From Euptelea pleiosperma (Eukaryota; Streptophyta; Magnoliopsida; Ranunculales; Eupteleaceae), in NCBI GenBank assembly GCA_035048495.1, contig CM068548.1:12823464-12887463 (forward strand): a stretch of DNA of 64,000 bases, in the 5' to 3' direction. The position numbers and the translations under genes were made by a program. Shown piece after piece: positions 10,801-22,139 of the stretch (positions are counted from its first letter, which is position 1; each line of letters begins with the position of its first letter). Below the pieces are notes generated by a model. That model did not search any database. It was given only the letters and a program-made list of their open reading frames with translations, and was not told where the DNA came from.

Positions 10801-13800
10801 TAGATTTTTGTTTCATTTTTTATGTTCTTAGTTAGTCATTGTTAATTTATCTTAATTTTAAGTTGTATATAAATGTGAATTGTGCACACACACACACACA
10901 CATTATGCATACATATGCATTAAACCTTATATCTCCCATTCAAGAATCACTTTGTGATAATTATGTAGCTTATCACCTATTTGAGATAGATTAGTTATAA
11001 ATTATGACGTTTGGTTATCATTTGAGACTAAATTTAAGGGAACAACTTTCTTGTCTTTTTGGTGACAAGGAGTAATTGTCTGCTGTTGATTATTGAATTG
11101 TCCATTTGGATAGTTTGAGAATGAATAATCTCTAGTACAGTCAATAGTTAAAGTGTTTATTTTTATTTGTAGGACAGTTTCGGCTAGCATTTATCTTGTT
11201 CTCTGGGTACATATTTAGACAAGGAGACATGTTTGTCCCTAGTCTAAGTAGTGTACTTGGAGAACTATGGGAAAATGTTACCAAAATTTTTCTTCAAAGA
11301 GAAATAATCACTTGGCTATTGAGTGTACCAGAGATTATGCATTCCTGAATTGGATAGGATCAACCCACCCTTTAGTGAGGAGATAGGAAGCATGATGCAT
11401 ATGCATTTGAGTTGTGTGTGACAACGTGCTTAATTTCTGTTGAAGGTGGCATCATTTTGAATGAGGTATGTCGATGGATAAAAGTTGGGTTGGGAAGCCA
11501 AGAAATAGCCCCGAGTATCTAAATAGAATAGAATAATTCTTGATTTTGCATTTTCTCGTTTAGAGTATAGAGACAAGATCAAGTGTCATGTAAAAACTGT
11601 TGTCGTGCGTTCCTAAAGTTATACGAGTACTCCTCACAGTACATTGCCCGTAATTATTATTCCATATAATTTACCGCCATGGATGTGTATGAAACAAACA
11701 TCTTTCATGTTAGTGTTGCTTATTCCTAGCCCTAAGGCTCTTGGGAACGACATCGATGTGTACCTGCAACCATTGATCGAAGAATTGAAGGAATTATAGA
11801 TAGAATGATTTGAGACATACGAGTCATATGGACTATTAATGACTTCCCTGCACTTGCGAACTTGTCAGGGTGGAGCACTAAGGGAAAACTTACTTGTCCC
11901 TAATGCCACAATGATACTTGTTCAGTCAGATTGCAAGGACATAACGAATGTTACTTGGGACATCGACGATTTCTACCAATTGATCATAAATTTGGACATA
12001 ATAAGAAGTCGTTTAATGGCAGAAAAGAATTAAAAAGTACTCCAAAATCGTTGACCGGTGGGGATGTGCTCGACTAGTTACGGGACTACGAATAGATAAC
12101 ATTTGAGAAGTCAGATAAGGATAAAAGTGGAAAGAAGAGAAAGATGGATGATTGTAATTTACCAAAGAATTAGAAAAAGATGAGCATTTTCTTTGAATTG
12201 TCGTATTGGAAAGATCTCTTGTTGTGGCACAATTGGATGTCATGCACATTGAAAAGATGTGTGTGATAATGTGATCGGGACACTGCTAAATATGGAGGAT
12301 TCTTAAGACAGCCTGAAGGCTCGTCTAGAAGTGAAATTAATGGGTATAAGGAATGAACTTCATCCCATTCCAGATGAGAGAAAACTTTTACTTCCCGCTG
12401 CATGTCACACGATGTCTTTGGTTGAGAAAATGAAGTTCTGTCAAATCTTGAAAGATGTGAAGGTTCCAAATAGTTATTCGTCGAATTTCTCATGATGTTC
12501 AAGTGAAACAGTGCAAAATCTCGGGGCTCAAGAGTTACGATTGCCATGTTCTCATGCAACAATTTCTTCCGCTTGCAATACGTGGTAACTTACCAAAGAA
12601 TGTGTGTTTAGTTTTGATTGAGTTGTCCACGTTCTTCAGGCAGTTATGTTCGAATGTGTTGAATGTGAAGGAATTAGAGCAACTTGAATCGCAGATTGTT
12701 GTAACACTTTGCAAATTAAAAATGATCTTTCCGCCGACATTTTTTGATATAATGGTGCACTTGTCCATTCATCTAGCTGGTGAAGCCAAGGTGGCTGGAC
12801 CCGTACAATATCGGTGGATGTATCCAATTGAGAGGTACTTGCATAGACTCAAAACATATGTTCGAAATAAAAATTATCCGTAAGGGTCAATTGTCGAAGG
12901 GTATATTTGTGAAGAATCATTGATATTTTGCTCGAGATACTTGCATGGCATTGAAATGAGGTTCAACCGGCCACAACAGAATAGCGATGCTATTGATGCT
13001 AAATCACATGGGAAGTTATCCATTTCACAGGACTTGGTTGTGCCATAGGGAAGGCTACAACATACATGCTAAGCAACCTTGATTGGGAACAAGCTCATCT
13101 TTATGTGTTGGACAACTGCCTCGAAGTCGCTCAAATTATTAAGATTAATCGTTCCAAATCTACTTTCGGTATGTATATCATATAAATTGATACTTATTAA
13201 CGTGTTATTTATTGTACAAGCAACACAAACTAATAATCAATACCAATAATCGACGTGTGGGACCTATAGATGTAGAACTGAAACATATTAAGGAGTTTTC
13301 TTCATGGTTTAAACATGTAAGGTTTAGATATCAAACAAACACTTTTATTTTTTAAGTATAATTATATATAGTTTAAATGTATTAACCTTATTTTTTAAAC
13401 ATGCCTAGGTCTCGCAGATGCGATTAAATAGGTGAACAAGTACATGAATCTCTCAAAATGTTATCTCTGGGTCCTTCTTGGACAGTAAAATCTTTTAAGG
13501 GGTATATTGTAAAAGGGTTTAGATTTCACACAAAAGATAAAAAGAGAAAGAGAAAAACTCAAAATAGTAAAATTTTTATAACTGTAGAGACTAATAGCTT
13601 TGCAAGCGCGAGAGACACGAACCCAACGATAGGCAATATCAAATACTATGGCATTTTAAATGATATTCTAGAGCTAAAGTATCTTAGCAAAAATCAGATC
13701 GTGTTATTTAAATGTCATTGGTATGATGTCCTGACTCATGGGGGATTCCGACAAGATGAGTATGGGTTCAACTATGTGAATGTCAAACGAACCTTAAATA

Positions 13801-16800
13801 CCAATGAACCATTTAATATCTCAAATTAGGCACAGTAAATTTTTTATGTCCAAGACATCAACAATGCTGATTGGCGCGTTGTACTAAAGACACAACCACG
13901 AGACACATATGATATGGTGTCAAATGAGGACATAGAAGAGGGGCCTTTCCAAGTAAATGAGCTTGAGTTGTACCAACAGGAACCCGACTCCAATGATGAT
14001 GTCACTTGGGTTAGGGATGATGTCGACGAAGTTGTTGTTGAAGGTTATGGAGTAGATTAAGCTTTCATCAATGATGATCTATTGTAATTTTTAATATATG
14101 TTGTAATTTTTTTTTGTAATATGTTTGATTAATGAAATTGTGTTATTCTACATTGATTTATTCTTTGTCAATATTATTCGTGTATATATGGCCTAATATT
14201 ATTCGTGTAAAAATTTAGATACGCCTCAACAAAATAAAGTGTCTAGGAAAACTACAGCGGCCTCGTCTAGTTCGAGAGCCCCATTGACAGTGTCGGCCTT
14301 ATCGACAGTGCCAGCCCTATCGCCAGCCCCATCACGAATGCCAGCCCCATCGCCAATGCTAGCCCCATCACTAGCACTACAGTCGACGCTTGGTAGCATT
14401 GGTATGATATAAGTTGCTGATATTATTGTTTGATGTTATAAATTTTGTATACTCATTGACGTGTTTTTATTTTGTTCTTACTTTTTAATTTTTAAAACAG
14501 CTTCTACCAGTGTCCGGAAGAGAGGGCCCACACGAGGAGTGGCTCATCTTGGCATTCCATTTGGCCAAAAACTGCAAATTGAATGGAATGAACAAGGCCA
14601 ACCTATAGGTGATGGGGCTCATTCATTTGGACAAGTATTGGGGACGATTGTTAGGCATTCTGGTCATGCTTCGTTGCAGTTAAAGAGATGGTCTAACATT
14701 CCTGATCTTGCGAAGGAGAGGATGTGGCAAAAAGTAAAGGTAGATGACGTGATTTTTTAAATCTATTTTTACTAATTTTGACTTAGGGCCTGTTTGGTAC
14801 GTGAGAAAAAGAGTTTCGACGGCGAATATTTAACCAGGCGAATATTATCTTGGCTAAATATTTGCTCAGAGCAATATTTAACAATGTTTGGTACGTGTAT
14901 GAGCTAGCTCACTTCAACTTACTTCATTTTCTTTCAATTTGAGTGGGTCCCACATATCAAAGTAAGTCAAAAATAGGCTGGGCGAGTGCGGGAACCACAT
15001 ATTATATCAAAGAATAAAAAAATATTTATTTTTATCTTTTTTATATATTAAAAAATTAATTTTTATTGAAAATAGTGATTTTTCGGCGAGAAAATAAAAT
15101 TTTCTCACCAAGGCATAATCGGCGTGAAAATATTTTCACAGGGGGGGTGTGATCAAATATTTTCCCACCGCGGAGGGCAAATATGAGGGCCCGACTAAAT
15201 ATTTGCCGAGGGCGAGTGGCTGCCAAACGCAGCCAGGCGAATATTTGCTCGGCCAAATATTTTATTTGCCCGCCGCAGAGCGTTACCAAACAGGCCCTTA
15301 GTTATTATCCATTTTCACTTTTAGTAAATGATATAATTTTTAACAGTATTGTTGCTTAACGTTTCAGCAACAAGCTGATATTAGCGATGACCACAGACCG
15401 TGGGTCATGAAGTCAATGGGAACTAAATACAGCAATTGGAGGAATGATTTGAAGAAAAATTATGATGCCGTGGATACGGATGAGCTTCAATTACTAAATA
15501 AACCGATAGGCATCTCAGATGCTGATTGGGCATCTCTAATCGTATACTGGAGTAGTAATAAGTTTCAGGTATTTCAAAAATAAAATTTCATTAACCATTT
15601 TCTATGTCATGACATTGAATTTGTTGCAGGCAATATCAAACCAAAATAAGGCGAATCGTAGTAAGTAGACCATGAAACATACTCGAGGCACGAAGAGTTT
15701 TGCGCGCCACAAAGATGAGGATGTGCGTATATAATTTCAATATATCACTGCTTGTTTTTTTTAAGTTACTTTGACATGTTATTGTTTAATAATTTATATA
15801 TTTTTTCTTTAAGAATAGGTTCGGAGTAAGACAAACGGTACTACACTGAGTCGAGTTGACTTATTCTTCCAAACTCATCTTAGAAAAGATGGGTCTCTAG
15901 TTGATTCTATATTTGCTGATATCATGGTACGTAAGATGTCTATTTTAAATAAAAATATAACTATCTTCTACTAACTAATTTGTTTTGAATGTAGTCCAAA
16001 TTTAGAGAGCTTTCGCAGAGTCGAGTAGTGAGAGTTCTAGTCCCGCACTTACACATGATGAGATTTATACCAGCGTGATGCCCCCAGAGCGACATGGATG
16101 GGTACGCAGCTTTGGTCTAGGCCCGACATTGACTTTGGTCTTTGGCTCATCATCTAGCTCATCTAGTTTCAGTTATAAGGCTGTTCAAAATGAGTTCCAA
16201 CAGATGTAGTCGCAAATGCAAGAGCAAATGCAGAAGATGCAAAAGCAGATGCAAACATAGGAGGAGATGCATTGGCAAGCCCATCCTAGATGCAGGAACA
16301 GTTGCAGTAGCAGATGCAGCAGCAAGTGAGTAGGATGGCGCAAGAGCAGATGGTTGCATTTTTTTTTACCATGCAATCAGCTAACATACCGCCTCCGAGC
16401 CAAGACCAGCATCAGTCCAACGATGCAAATGATTATCAGGTACATCTATATTTATGAGATATGAATATTGTATTTAAGTACTCAAAATGAGGTTTTAAGT
16501 TAAGTCAAATTTAGGACCTCGACGCCCAAATCGGGCAACCGAGGTTCGAATCTCCCGAAACTTGTTACAATACTTCTATTGTGTTAAAACAAATATGCTG
16601 GAAAAGACATGGTAAAAAATAGATGTCCGATTTGAAATCTGTTGTCAGTTATAGGTTTAGGCATTTAAAGTTTTAAGTTAAGTCATATTTAGGACTTCGA
16701 CGCTCAAATCGGGCAAACGATGTCCGAATCTCCCAAAACTTATTACAACACTTCTATTGTGTTAAAACAAATATGCTAAAAGAGACGGGGTAAAAAACAG

Positions 16801-19800
16801 ATGTTCAGTTTGGAATCTGTAGTCAGTTATAGGTTTAGGCATTTAAAGGTTTTAAGTTAAGTCATATTTAGGACCTCGACACTCAAATCGGGTAAACGAG
16901 GTCTGAATTTCCCGAAACCTATTACAACACTTCTATTGCGTTGAAACAAATATGCTAGAAGAGACGGGGTAAAAAATAGATGTCCGGTTTTGAATCTATA
17001 GTCAGTTATAGGTTTAGGCATTTAAAAGTTTTAAGTTAAGTCAAATTTAGGACTCCGACGCTCAAATCGGGTAAACGAGGTCCGAATCTCCCGAAACTTG
17101 TTACAACACTTCTATTGTGTTGAAACAAATATGCTAGAAGAGACGGGGTAAAAAATAGATGTCCGATTTGAAATCTGTAGTCAGTTATAGGTTTAGGCAT
17201 TTAAAGGTTTTAAGTCATATTTAGGACCTTGACGCTCGAATCGGACAAACAATGTCTGAATCTGCTAAACCTATTACAACATTTCTATTGTATTGAAACA
17301 AATATACTGGAAGAGACGGGGTAAGAAACAAATGTCTGGTTAGGAATCTGTAGCTAGTTAGGCATTTCAAGGTTTTTAAGTTTAACTTTAATTTATCATT
17401 TCGTTTATATTGAATCTTAACATTTTATATATTAATTATTGTACTTTTATTTGTTTTGTAGGGTTTAGATGCTAATTGATCATCCACATTGGATCGATGG
17501 ATTTGATCTCAACCACTCTTTATCTAACCGTCTACATTAGATGGATGGATAAGATAAGAGAATACAACTGAGTTGTCTAGATATATGCGTGGGTGGGACT
17601 TGCCCGCGGCACTTTCCGACAAAGTGTTTGTCAAAATCAAGGTGGGAGTTAATCTCAGCCATTGATATGAAGCATTGTGGATCACAGCCACTCATTATTG
17701 AAGCCATATAAGATAAGAGCGGTATAAGAAAACCATTAAATATCCGTTAAATTCTATTTTTTTTAAAAAAAATATTTTTCAAAGTTCAAATTTTAAAATT
17801 TGATTTTCAGCACCACTTTTTTCCCTTAAAATCATTAAAATACATTTTTTTTTTCTATTTTTGCCCCTGGCCGTTTCAATCCGTTTTAACGGTAACACCC
17901 CTCTCAAGGCATAAAAAGTGGGGCTCCTGAGCCTGACCCTTGGGCTATACGTAAATCCAACCCATTTCATTTCTTATATCTAGGTAAATAGTAGGTGACT
18001 CGTGCCTACGGCACTCATCGACAAAGCATTTGTCAAAATTGGGTGTGAGTGGCTGAGATCCACTATCCATTTGGTGTGATAAGATCTTGGCCATCCTTTA
18101 TGAAGACGGATAAGAGGGGGAGACAACCGTCTTATTTTGTTATATAGATTGTTGAATTTTGAACAATTAATATTGTAGAAATTTTAGTATTTAAGATATT
18201 GAATTTTATATTTTCTCTACACTCTGTTTTGATAAAATGTAAATGGAATATGGAAATGCAGTATTATATACTTTACAGGTACATGGAAATGCGGTATTAT
18301 ATACATTACAGGTATAGGTACAGGTACAACAAAGTATATAAAAAAATAAAAAAGAATTCCTACACTATTAAACCTTTTAGCGACGGCCATTGACCATCGT
18401 TATAACGAGTATCTAGCGACGCTCAACACACATTACCATCGCTATATATATGTAGTAGCGATGGTCAACACACATCACCGTCGCTATAACATATATATAG
18501 CGACGGTCAGCGACCGTCGCTAAACAGTTAGGTACTACTAAAACACATTGTGATATACCGACGGGTCTGGCCGTTGCTAAAGAACCTTTATAGTGACGGC
18601 CAGTCAATATGTCGTTGCTATATGTATCGTATAGTGACGGTCACGACCGTCAATAAATTGTTTTACTATAATATACCGACGGCCAGAACCGTTGGTATAA
18701 CTATAATATACCGACAACCCGTCAATATTCCGTCGCTATTTTGCCGGCGACCGGTGGTAAAAATAATTTTTTGCCTACGGGAGTGTTTTTGCGGCGCCAT
18801 TTTAGTTGTTGGCCGTCGGTAATACCTTTAGCGACCTTTTTTGTAGCGACTGGTAGTGACGGTCTATTTGGCCATTGGTATAACATATAGCGATGGATTT
18901 TTACCCTGTACTGACCGTCGCCGGCCGTCGCTGAAAGCCTTTTTTCCGGTAGTGTTTACCTTTGCCAAGGATCCCAGTCCTGTCCAAGACTTTTGTGTTG
19001 CTATCAGTGAACCTAAAAATGCTGGTACATGCTCTTCTCCCTTCTCCTGGCTTTCTTTACATAGATTAGTTGTTGAGTAATTGAAACAATGAGAGAGAGA
19101 GAGAGAGAGAGAGAGTGTATGATCGAAGACTTGTGTAGTGTCTGTTTTGTCGCCAAGATAAGCTGCCTATAATGGATGGACCTGAACCTCGATTGTCCTC
19201 AATGAACCTTAATCTTCATAGTCCGCATGTTGACCACGAACTTACTGATCGCGGCCATTCAATTGGTGGACTACCCTTTGGATGACGCGCATAAAGAAAA
19301 TATTTGACCAATTGCTCATCTGTACATGACCAACTGATTTAGTGTTTTGGGTCGTCATCCATGGTGCTTCTACTTATTTTTTTACGTTCGTTCTTATTTT
19401 AACTTGCATGCTAACTTCTCTTAAAATATATATGCAGTGTTTGTGAACGGGAAATTCTGCAAGAATCCCAAGCTTGCTACGGCTAATGATCTCTTCCTTG
19501 TTGGGCTCCAAATACCCGGTAACACAGCAAACCCAGTTGGATCAAATGTCACTGCAGTTAATGTTGCCCAGATACCGGGGCTCAACACCCTAGGCGTCTC
19601 CTTGGTTCGCATAGACTATGCACCCAATGGTGGTCTCAACCCACCTCACACACACCCTCGAGGTACTGAGATCCTAACAGTCTTGGAGGGTACCCTATAT
19701 GTCGGATTTGTAACCTCCTACCCGGATAATCGCCTCATTACCAAGGTCCTTAACAAGGGAGACGTTTTCGTATTCCCCATAGGCCTCATTCACTTCCAAT

Positions 19801-19991
19801 TTAATGTGGGGCACACCAATGACGTCGCCATTGCTGGTCTAAGTAGCCAAAACCCCGGTGTAATTACAATTGCCAATGCCGTCTTCGGATCGAAGCCACC
19901 CATCAATGATGATGTTCTTGCCAAAGCATTCCAAGTTGACAAGAAAATTGTTGATTACCTCCAAGCACAGTTTTGGACAAACAACAATTAA
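7891..19991 (+). CDS. Germin-like protein 1 (GLP1), exon 1 split by a CACTA transposon
   Basis: A cupin of the germin-like family, predicted secreted and Mn-binding in the cell wall. Exon 1 is 7891-7944 plus 18958-19024, the intron is 19025-19437 (GT...AG), and exon 2 is 19438-19991 (TAA). The CACTA element (7945-18954) with its TTT target copy (18955-18957) separates the two parts of exon 1 after codon 18, inside the signal peptide. Without it the frame is open over 224 codons. Exon 1 carries the first conserved Cys (QDFCVA) and exon 2 the second (GKFC). The metal ligands are seen in HTHPRGTE (about H111, H113, E118) and GLIHFQF (about H159). The usual A in HTHPRATE is G here. NVT is a possible N-glycosylation site. 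As it stands, translation from the ATG runs into the transposon and stops after about 80 residues, so the allele is probably null unless the element excises or is spliced out. Confidence 0.9.
8170..8565. mobile_element. two overlapping MITE remnants inside the CACTA element
   Basis: The part 8180-8300 resembles the CCACGTGG-family MITE (cctcattagtgattttta, then ccaatggtttgaaa). The part 8322-8565 resembles the MITE at 37436-37786 (agaagatgaatcaatggctg at the left, aaaaatcagccattgattca at the right, an inverted pair). No complete terminal pair or target duplication could be fixed. Confidence 0.5.
8566..11680. other. CACTA interior without recognisable gene
   Basis: AT-rich sequence between the left end and the transposase remnant. 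It contains short repeats only: a fragment of the Tourist-like element seen at 37119-38667 (about 10073-10290), a half copy of the 37436-type MITE (about 10325-10450), and a (CA)n tract near 10886-10902. No open frame here resembles a known protein. Confidence 0.5.
11680..14060 (+). pseudogene. CACTA transposase, TNP2 type with DUF4218 and DUF4216 parts, decayed
   Basis: About 11700-12030 gives the TNP2 core in shifting frames ([52 protein letters not shown]). The frame 12503-12883 matches the DUF4218 block ([55 protein letters not shown]). The frame 13458-13829 matches DUF4216 ([39 protein letters not shown]). This order is usual for the large CACTA transposase, which binds the element ends and cuts. 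Many stops and shifts make it non-functional. Confidence 0.88.
14500..16460 (+). pseudogene. CACTA second gene, Transposase_24 (Ptta/En/Spm) type, multi-exon, decayed
   Basis: Exon-like blocks appear in order: 14500-14745 ([12 protein letters not shown]), 15366-15570 ([27 protein letters not shown]), 15630-15720 ([19 protein letters not shown]), 15815-15930 ([19 protein letters not shown]) and 16190-16440 (a Gln/Met-rich stretch with stops). This succession matches the plant Ptta/En/Spm family. The product would be the accessory DNA-binding protein. The block ends fall near GT and AG, as for real introns. Stop codons after ANRSK and in the Q-rich stretch show decay. A MITE lies in the first intron. 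Confidence 0.8.
14786..15297. mobile_element. Tourist-like (PIF/Harbinger) MITE, 512 bp
   Basis: It begins GGGCCTGTTTGGTACG and ends with its inverse, GTTACCAAACAGGCCC. A 3-bp TTA target duplication flanks it (14783-14785 and 15298-15300), as expected for PIF/Harbinger elements. The body has more inverted matches (gcgaatatt and aatattt words). It is nested in an intron of the CACTA accessory gene. Confidence 0.85.
16492..17375. repeat. five tandem copies of a 178-179 bp repeat
   Basis: Copies start with gttttaagtt at 16492, 16670, 16849, 17028 and 17207. Each has ggacctcgacgctcaaatcg, a ttctattg(t/c)(g/a)tt word, aaatatgct and gtcagttataggtttaggca. The spacing is nearly constant. The first copy contains GGTTCGAATC, a perfect match to a pol III B box; in the others the word is degraded. 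The array sits in an intron-like or 3' region of the CACTA accessory gene. Confidence 0.92.
17470..18155 (-). mobile_element. Helitron-like insertion inside the CACTA element
   Basis: Reverse-complemented, the segment starts TCTATATAACAAAATAAGAC and continues GGTTGTCTCCCCCTC, the same start as the copies at 39829 and about 40704. It includes the hairpin-like words gtgccg...gggc before a CTAG (near 17577). It is collinear in reverse with 39829-40500. Exact ends in this copy are uncertain. Confidence 0.6.
18370..18954. repeat. CACTA subterminal repeat region (right end)
   Basis: Words such as agcgacggtc, gaccgtcgct and accgacggcc recur about 20 times in both orientations up to the terminal TAGTG. 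In En/Spm-type elements such motifs bind the accessory transposase. A similar short array lies at the left end. Confidence 0.85.
19085..19115. repeat. (GA)n microsatellite in the GLP1 intron
   Basis: A GA dinucleotide run follows gaaacaatga. The same position in the introns of GLP2 (about 23545-23563) and GLP3 (minus strand, about 35788-35803) also has a GA run, and GLP4 has a GAGG variant. The tract is thus an ancestral intron feature. Confidence 0.8.
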
Positions 19992-21293
19992 GAAAGACTA
20001 CTGCTGCTGCTGCTGCTGCTAGTACCCACCACTTCCCGTATGATAATCCATGAACAGTATATATGTTCATTAAATAAATCGATCCATTGTCAGCTTTTAC
20101 ATATCTAATTACATAATAATGAAGTTTGCTGCTGTGTTTACAACATGATCTTGTATGTCTTCATTAGATTGTCTATATTGTTCTTAAAACTAATTTGAGC
20201 CCGTTACAATCGTTTGTTGAATGTTGAGGTTTGCGATTCTTTTTAGTAAAAAAATTATTTTATGATTTATTAATTATTTGTTTAATAACCCATATTGTAT
20301 TCTTGGTCCAAATGAGCTTCAACTGTCATTTTGGATTATTAAAAGATCTCTTGCTTCTTCAAGCACATGCGACTGAGTAAATCCCATGAAACGATACTAT
20401 TTGAATTATCTCTCTATACATGGAGTTCGACGCAGTACGGGAAGCCTACGAACTAACAAGTAAGTCGAGTGTCTACAACCAGGAGAAGAAGAGATCAGTA
20501 TAATAGAAGAAATGATGAAGCTTGATTTCATTAGAAATATTTTAATCAACTAAAATTAATTCACCTTACAAGCCATAACTTTTCAAAAGTTAATGTTGAA
20601 TTCGGTTTTGGGGGGGGGGGGGGCAATTCTGACTCCAGGGTCCATGATTTCTATTAGTTCCTTTTTGAAAGTCCAATAACTTATGAAGTCCTCCGTCACT
20701 TGAATTACATTAAAAACCCTTTAGCCTCAAATGTACTTTAGTTTTAACTTGTTTTAAGGTCTTGAAATCTTAGTCGGCCGGTTTCAAAACACGTTAGCCC
20801 CAATTTTGTTTCCTTGGAATTCAGTATTTACTTTGGAAGACAAAAATATTGTTCTAGTAATGAATCTTTTTTTTTTTTTTGTTTTTTGATAAATGATAAT
20901 TGTATTGAAAAAAAAAAACTATACTAAAAGCCCAAAGAGGTTTACACGACCCATCAGCAACCCAACTAGGTTTTTTTTTTTTTGCAAGGTAAGAAAAATT
21001 ATATTAAGGGAAAAAAGAAAGGTAAAAATACAAATGGTATTGAGGAGCTGTCACTATGAGGACATGAATCCCAACTAGGTTGGCACCCCTCCTCTCATCT
21101 ATCATTTGCACATCTCAAACCTTAGAGCTCAATCAATGAAACGAAAATAGGACCTCGTAGGGTCCTTCAAACTATGCAAAAAACTAGGTCTCTAGTCCCA
21201 CCACTGCCTATGCCCCTGAGGAATAGAACATGCAATATTCTCACGTTTATCAATAGATTTTTCCAATTTTTCTATCCTTTCCATTTTTCTTTA
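19992..21293. other. GLP1 3' UTR and flank, non-coding
   Basis: A CTG/CTA trinucleotide run follows the stop at about 20001-20021; similar runs follow GLP2 and GLP4. The flank 20060-20560 is collinear with 38719-38852 plus 39423-39790 (3' of GLP3). The part 20628-20860 is collinear with 41744-41990. The pieces 20885-20975 and 20980-21075 resemble LINE 3' tails (acacgacccatcagcaaccc is shared with 38980-39000). A G13 run lies at about 20611-20623. Confidence 0.65.
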
Positions 21294-22139
21294 GGGCTTT
21301 TTTGCTTTGCTCCCTTACTTTATTGATGCAATTTGCATCTCACTCAATATTTTTTAAATGACTATAATGACCTTGGGTGAGACGCAAATATTTTAAAAAC
21401 ATTGGGTTCGATGCAAATTGAATCAAAAGGGGCACAAGCTAAAAAATAAAATTTGAGGGTTTTTTTTTTAGAGGATTGTGAGCTCAACCTTTTTTTTTGA
21501 GGATTTTGAACTATAAAAGGAACTCATCTTCACAGGTTGTTAAGCACGCTAATGTCCCTCATCAATGATGACTAGGGACCACAATATGAGCCACGTGGCA
21601 CTTTCTTAGAGGTCACTAACCATACGGATGTTGGGCCCATTGTTAGGTGGAGCTGCATATACCAAATATGAGCCTGATTAGTGATTTCAAACCATTGGAT
21701 CTTTGTACCCCAAATAATGTTCAAATTCTGTGGATAAAATCAGCCAAGGAAAATGACTCTAATCCAATGCTTAAAAAGTAACAATCGGAATAATTTTTGG
21801 TCTGTAGGTCCACCTGCGGTTGGGCCAAAAGTAAATTAAGAAAGGTTTTGAACTCACAATCCTAAAAACAAAAAAAAAATCCTCGAAAAAAAAGATCTTT
21901 TGTTTGTCCCCCTTTATTGATGCAATTTGCATCGCATGCACCCAATGTTTTTAATATATTTGCGTCTCACCCAAGGTCATTATAGTCATTTAAAAAACAT
22001 TGGGATGTCCATCAGAAGACCGTTTATGGTCAACGATATTGACCATGGTCAAAGGGTGAGACACAAATATTTTGAAAACATTGGGTGAGATGCAAATTGC
22101 ATCAATAAAGTAAATTAGGGGGTAAAGCAAAAAAGGCCC
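21294..22139. mobile_element. Mutator-like non-autonomous element, 846 bp
   Basis: The left end reads GGGCTTTTTTGCTTTGCTCC and the right end, inverted, reads GGGCCTTTTTTGCTTTACCC. Both go on to tttattgatgcaatttgcat. Flanks are TTTTCTTTA (21285-21293) and ATTTCTTTA (22140-22148), a 9-bp duplication with one change. The paralogous GLP4 upstream region at about 42210-42223 has catttttctttattttcag uninterrupted, which is the empty site. A CCACGTGG-family MITE is nested inside. Confidence 0.85.
21591..21838. mobile_element. CCACGTGG-family MITE (nested copy)
   Basis: It starts CCACGTGGCA and goes through gatgttgggcccattgttag and gcctgattagtgatttcaaa, then returns inverted as tttttggtctgtaggtccac to ttgggcc. 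The right terminus is truncated or absent. Other members are at 26911-27122, 32577-32866, 33115-33392 and 46290-46502, with a half copy at about 59215-59312. Confidence 0.65.

Larger units (their letters stand above)
7945..18954 (+). mobile_element. CACTA (En/Spm) DNA transposon, 11.0 kb, in GLP1 exon 1
   Basis: The left end reads CACTACAAGAAAACTTGG and the right end, reverse-complemented, reads CACTACCGGAAAAAAGG. Both arms then reach CAGCGACGG. A 3-bp target duplication TTT flanks it (7942-7944 and 18955-18957), the expected CACTA size. Subterminal repeats of the form gcgacgg/ccgtcgc fill both ends (7965-8060 and 18370-18945). Inside are a decayed TNP2-type transposase and a Transposase_24-type gene, both on the plus strand, plus nested repeats. 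Open GLP1 frame on both sides confirms the boundaries. Confidence 0.93.

Noticed and set aside
16142..16376. Cys/Arg- and Leu/His-rich short frames
   Set aside because: They are other-frame readings of the Gln/Met-rich CAG-type stretch of the CACTA accessory gene.
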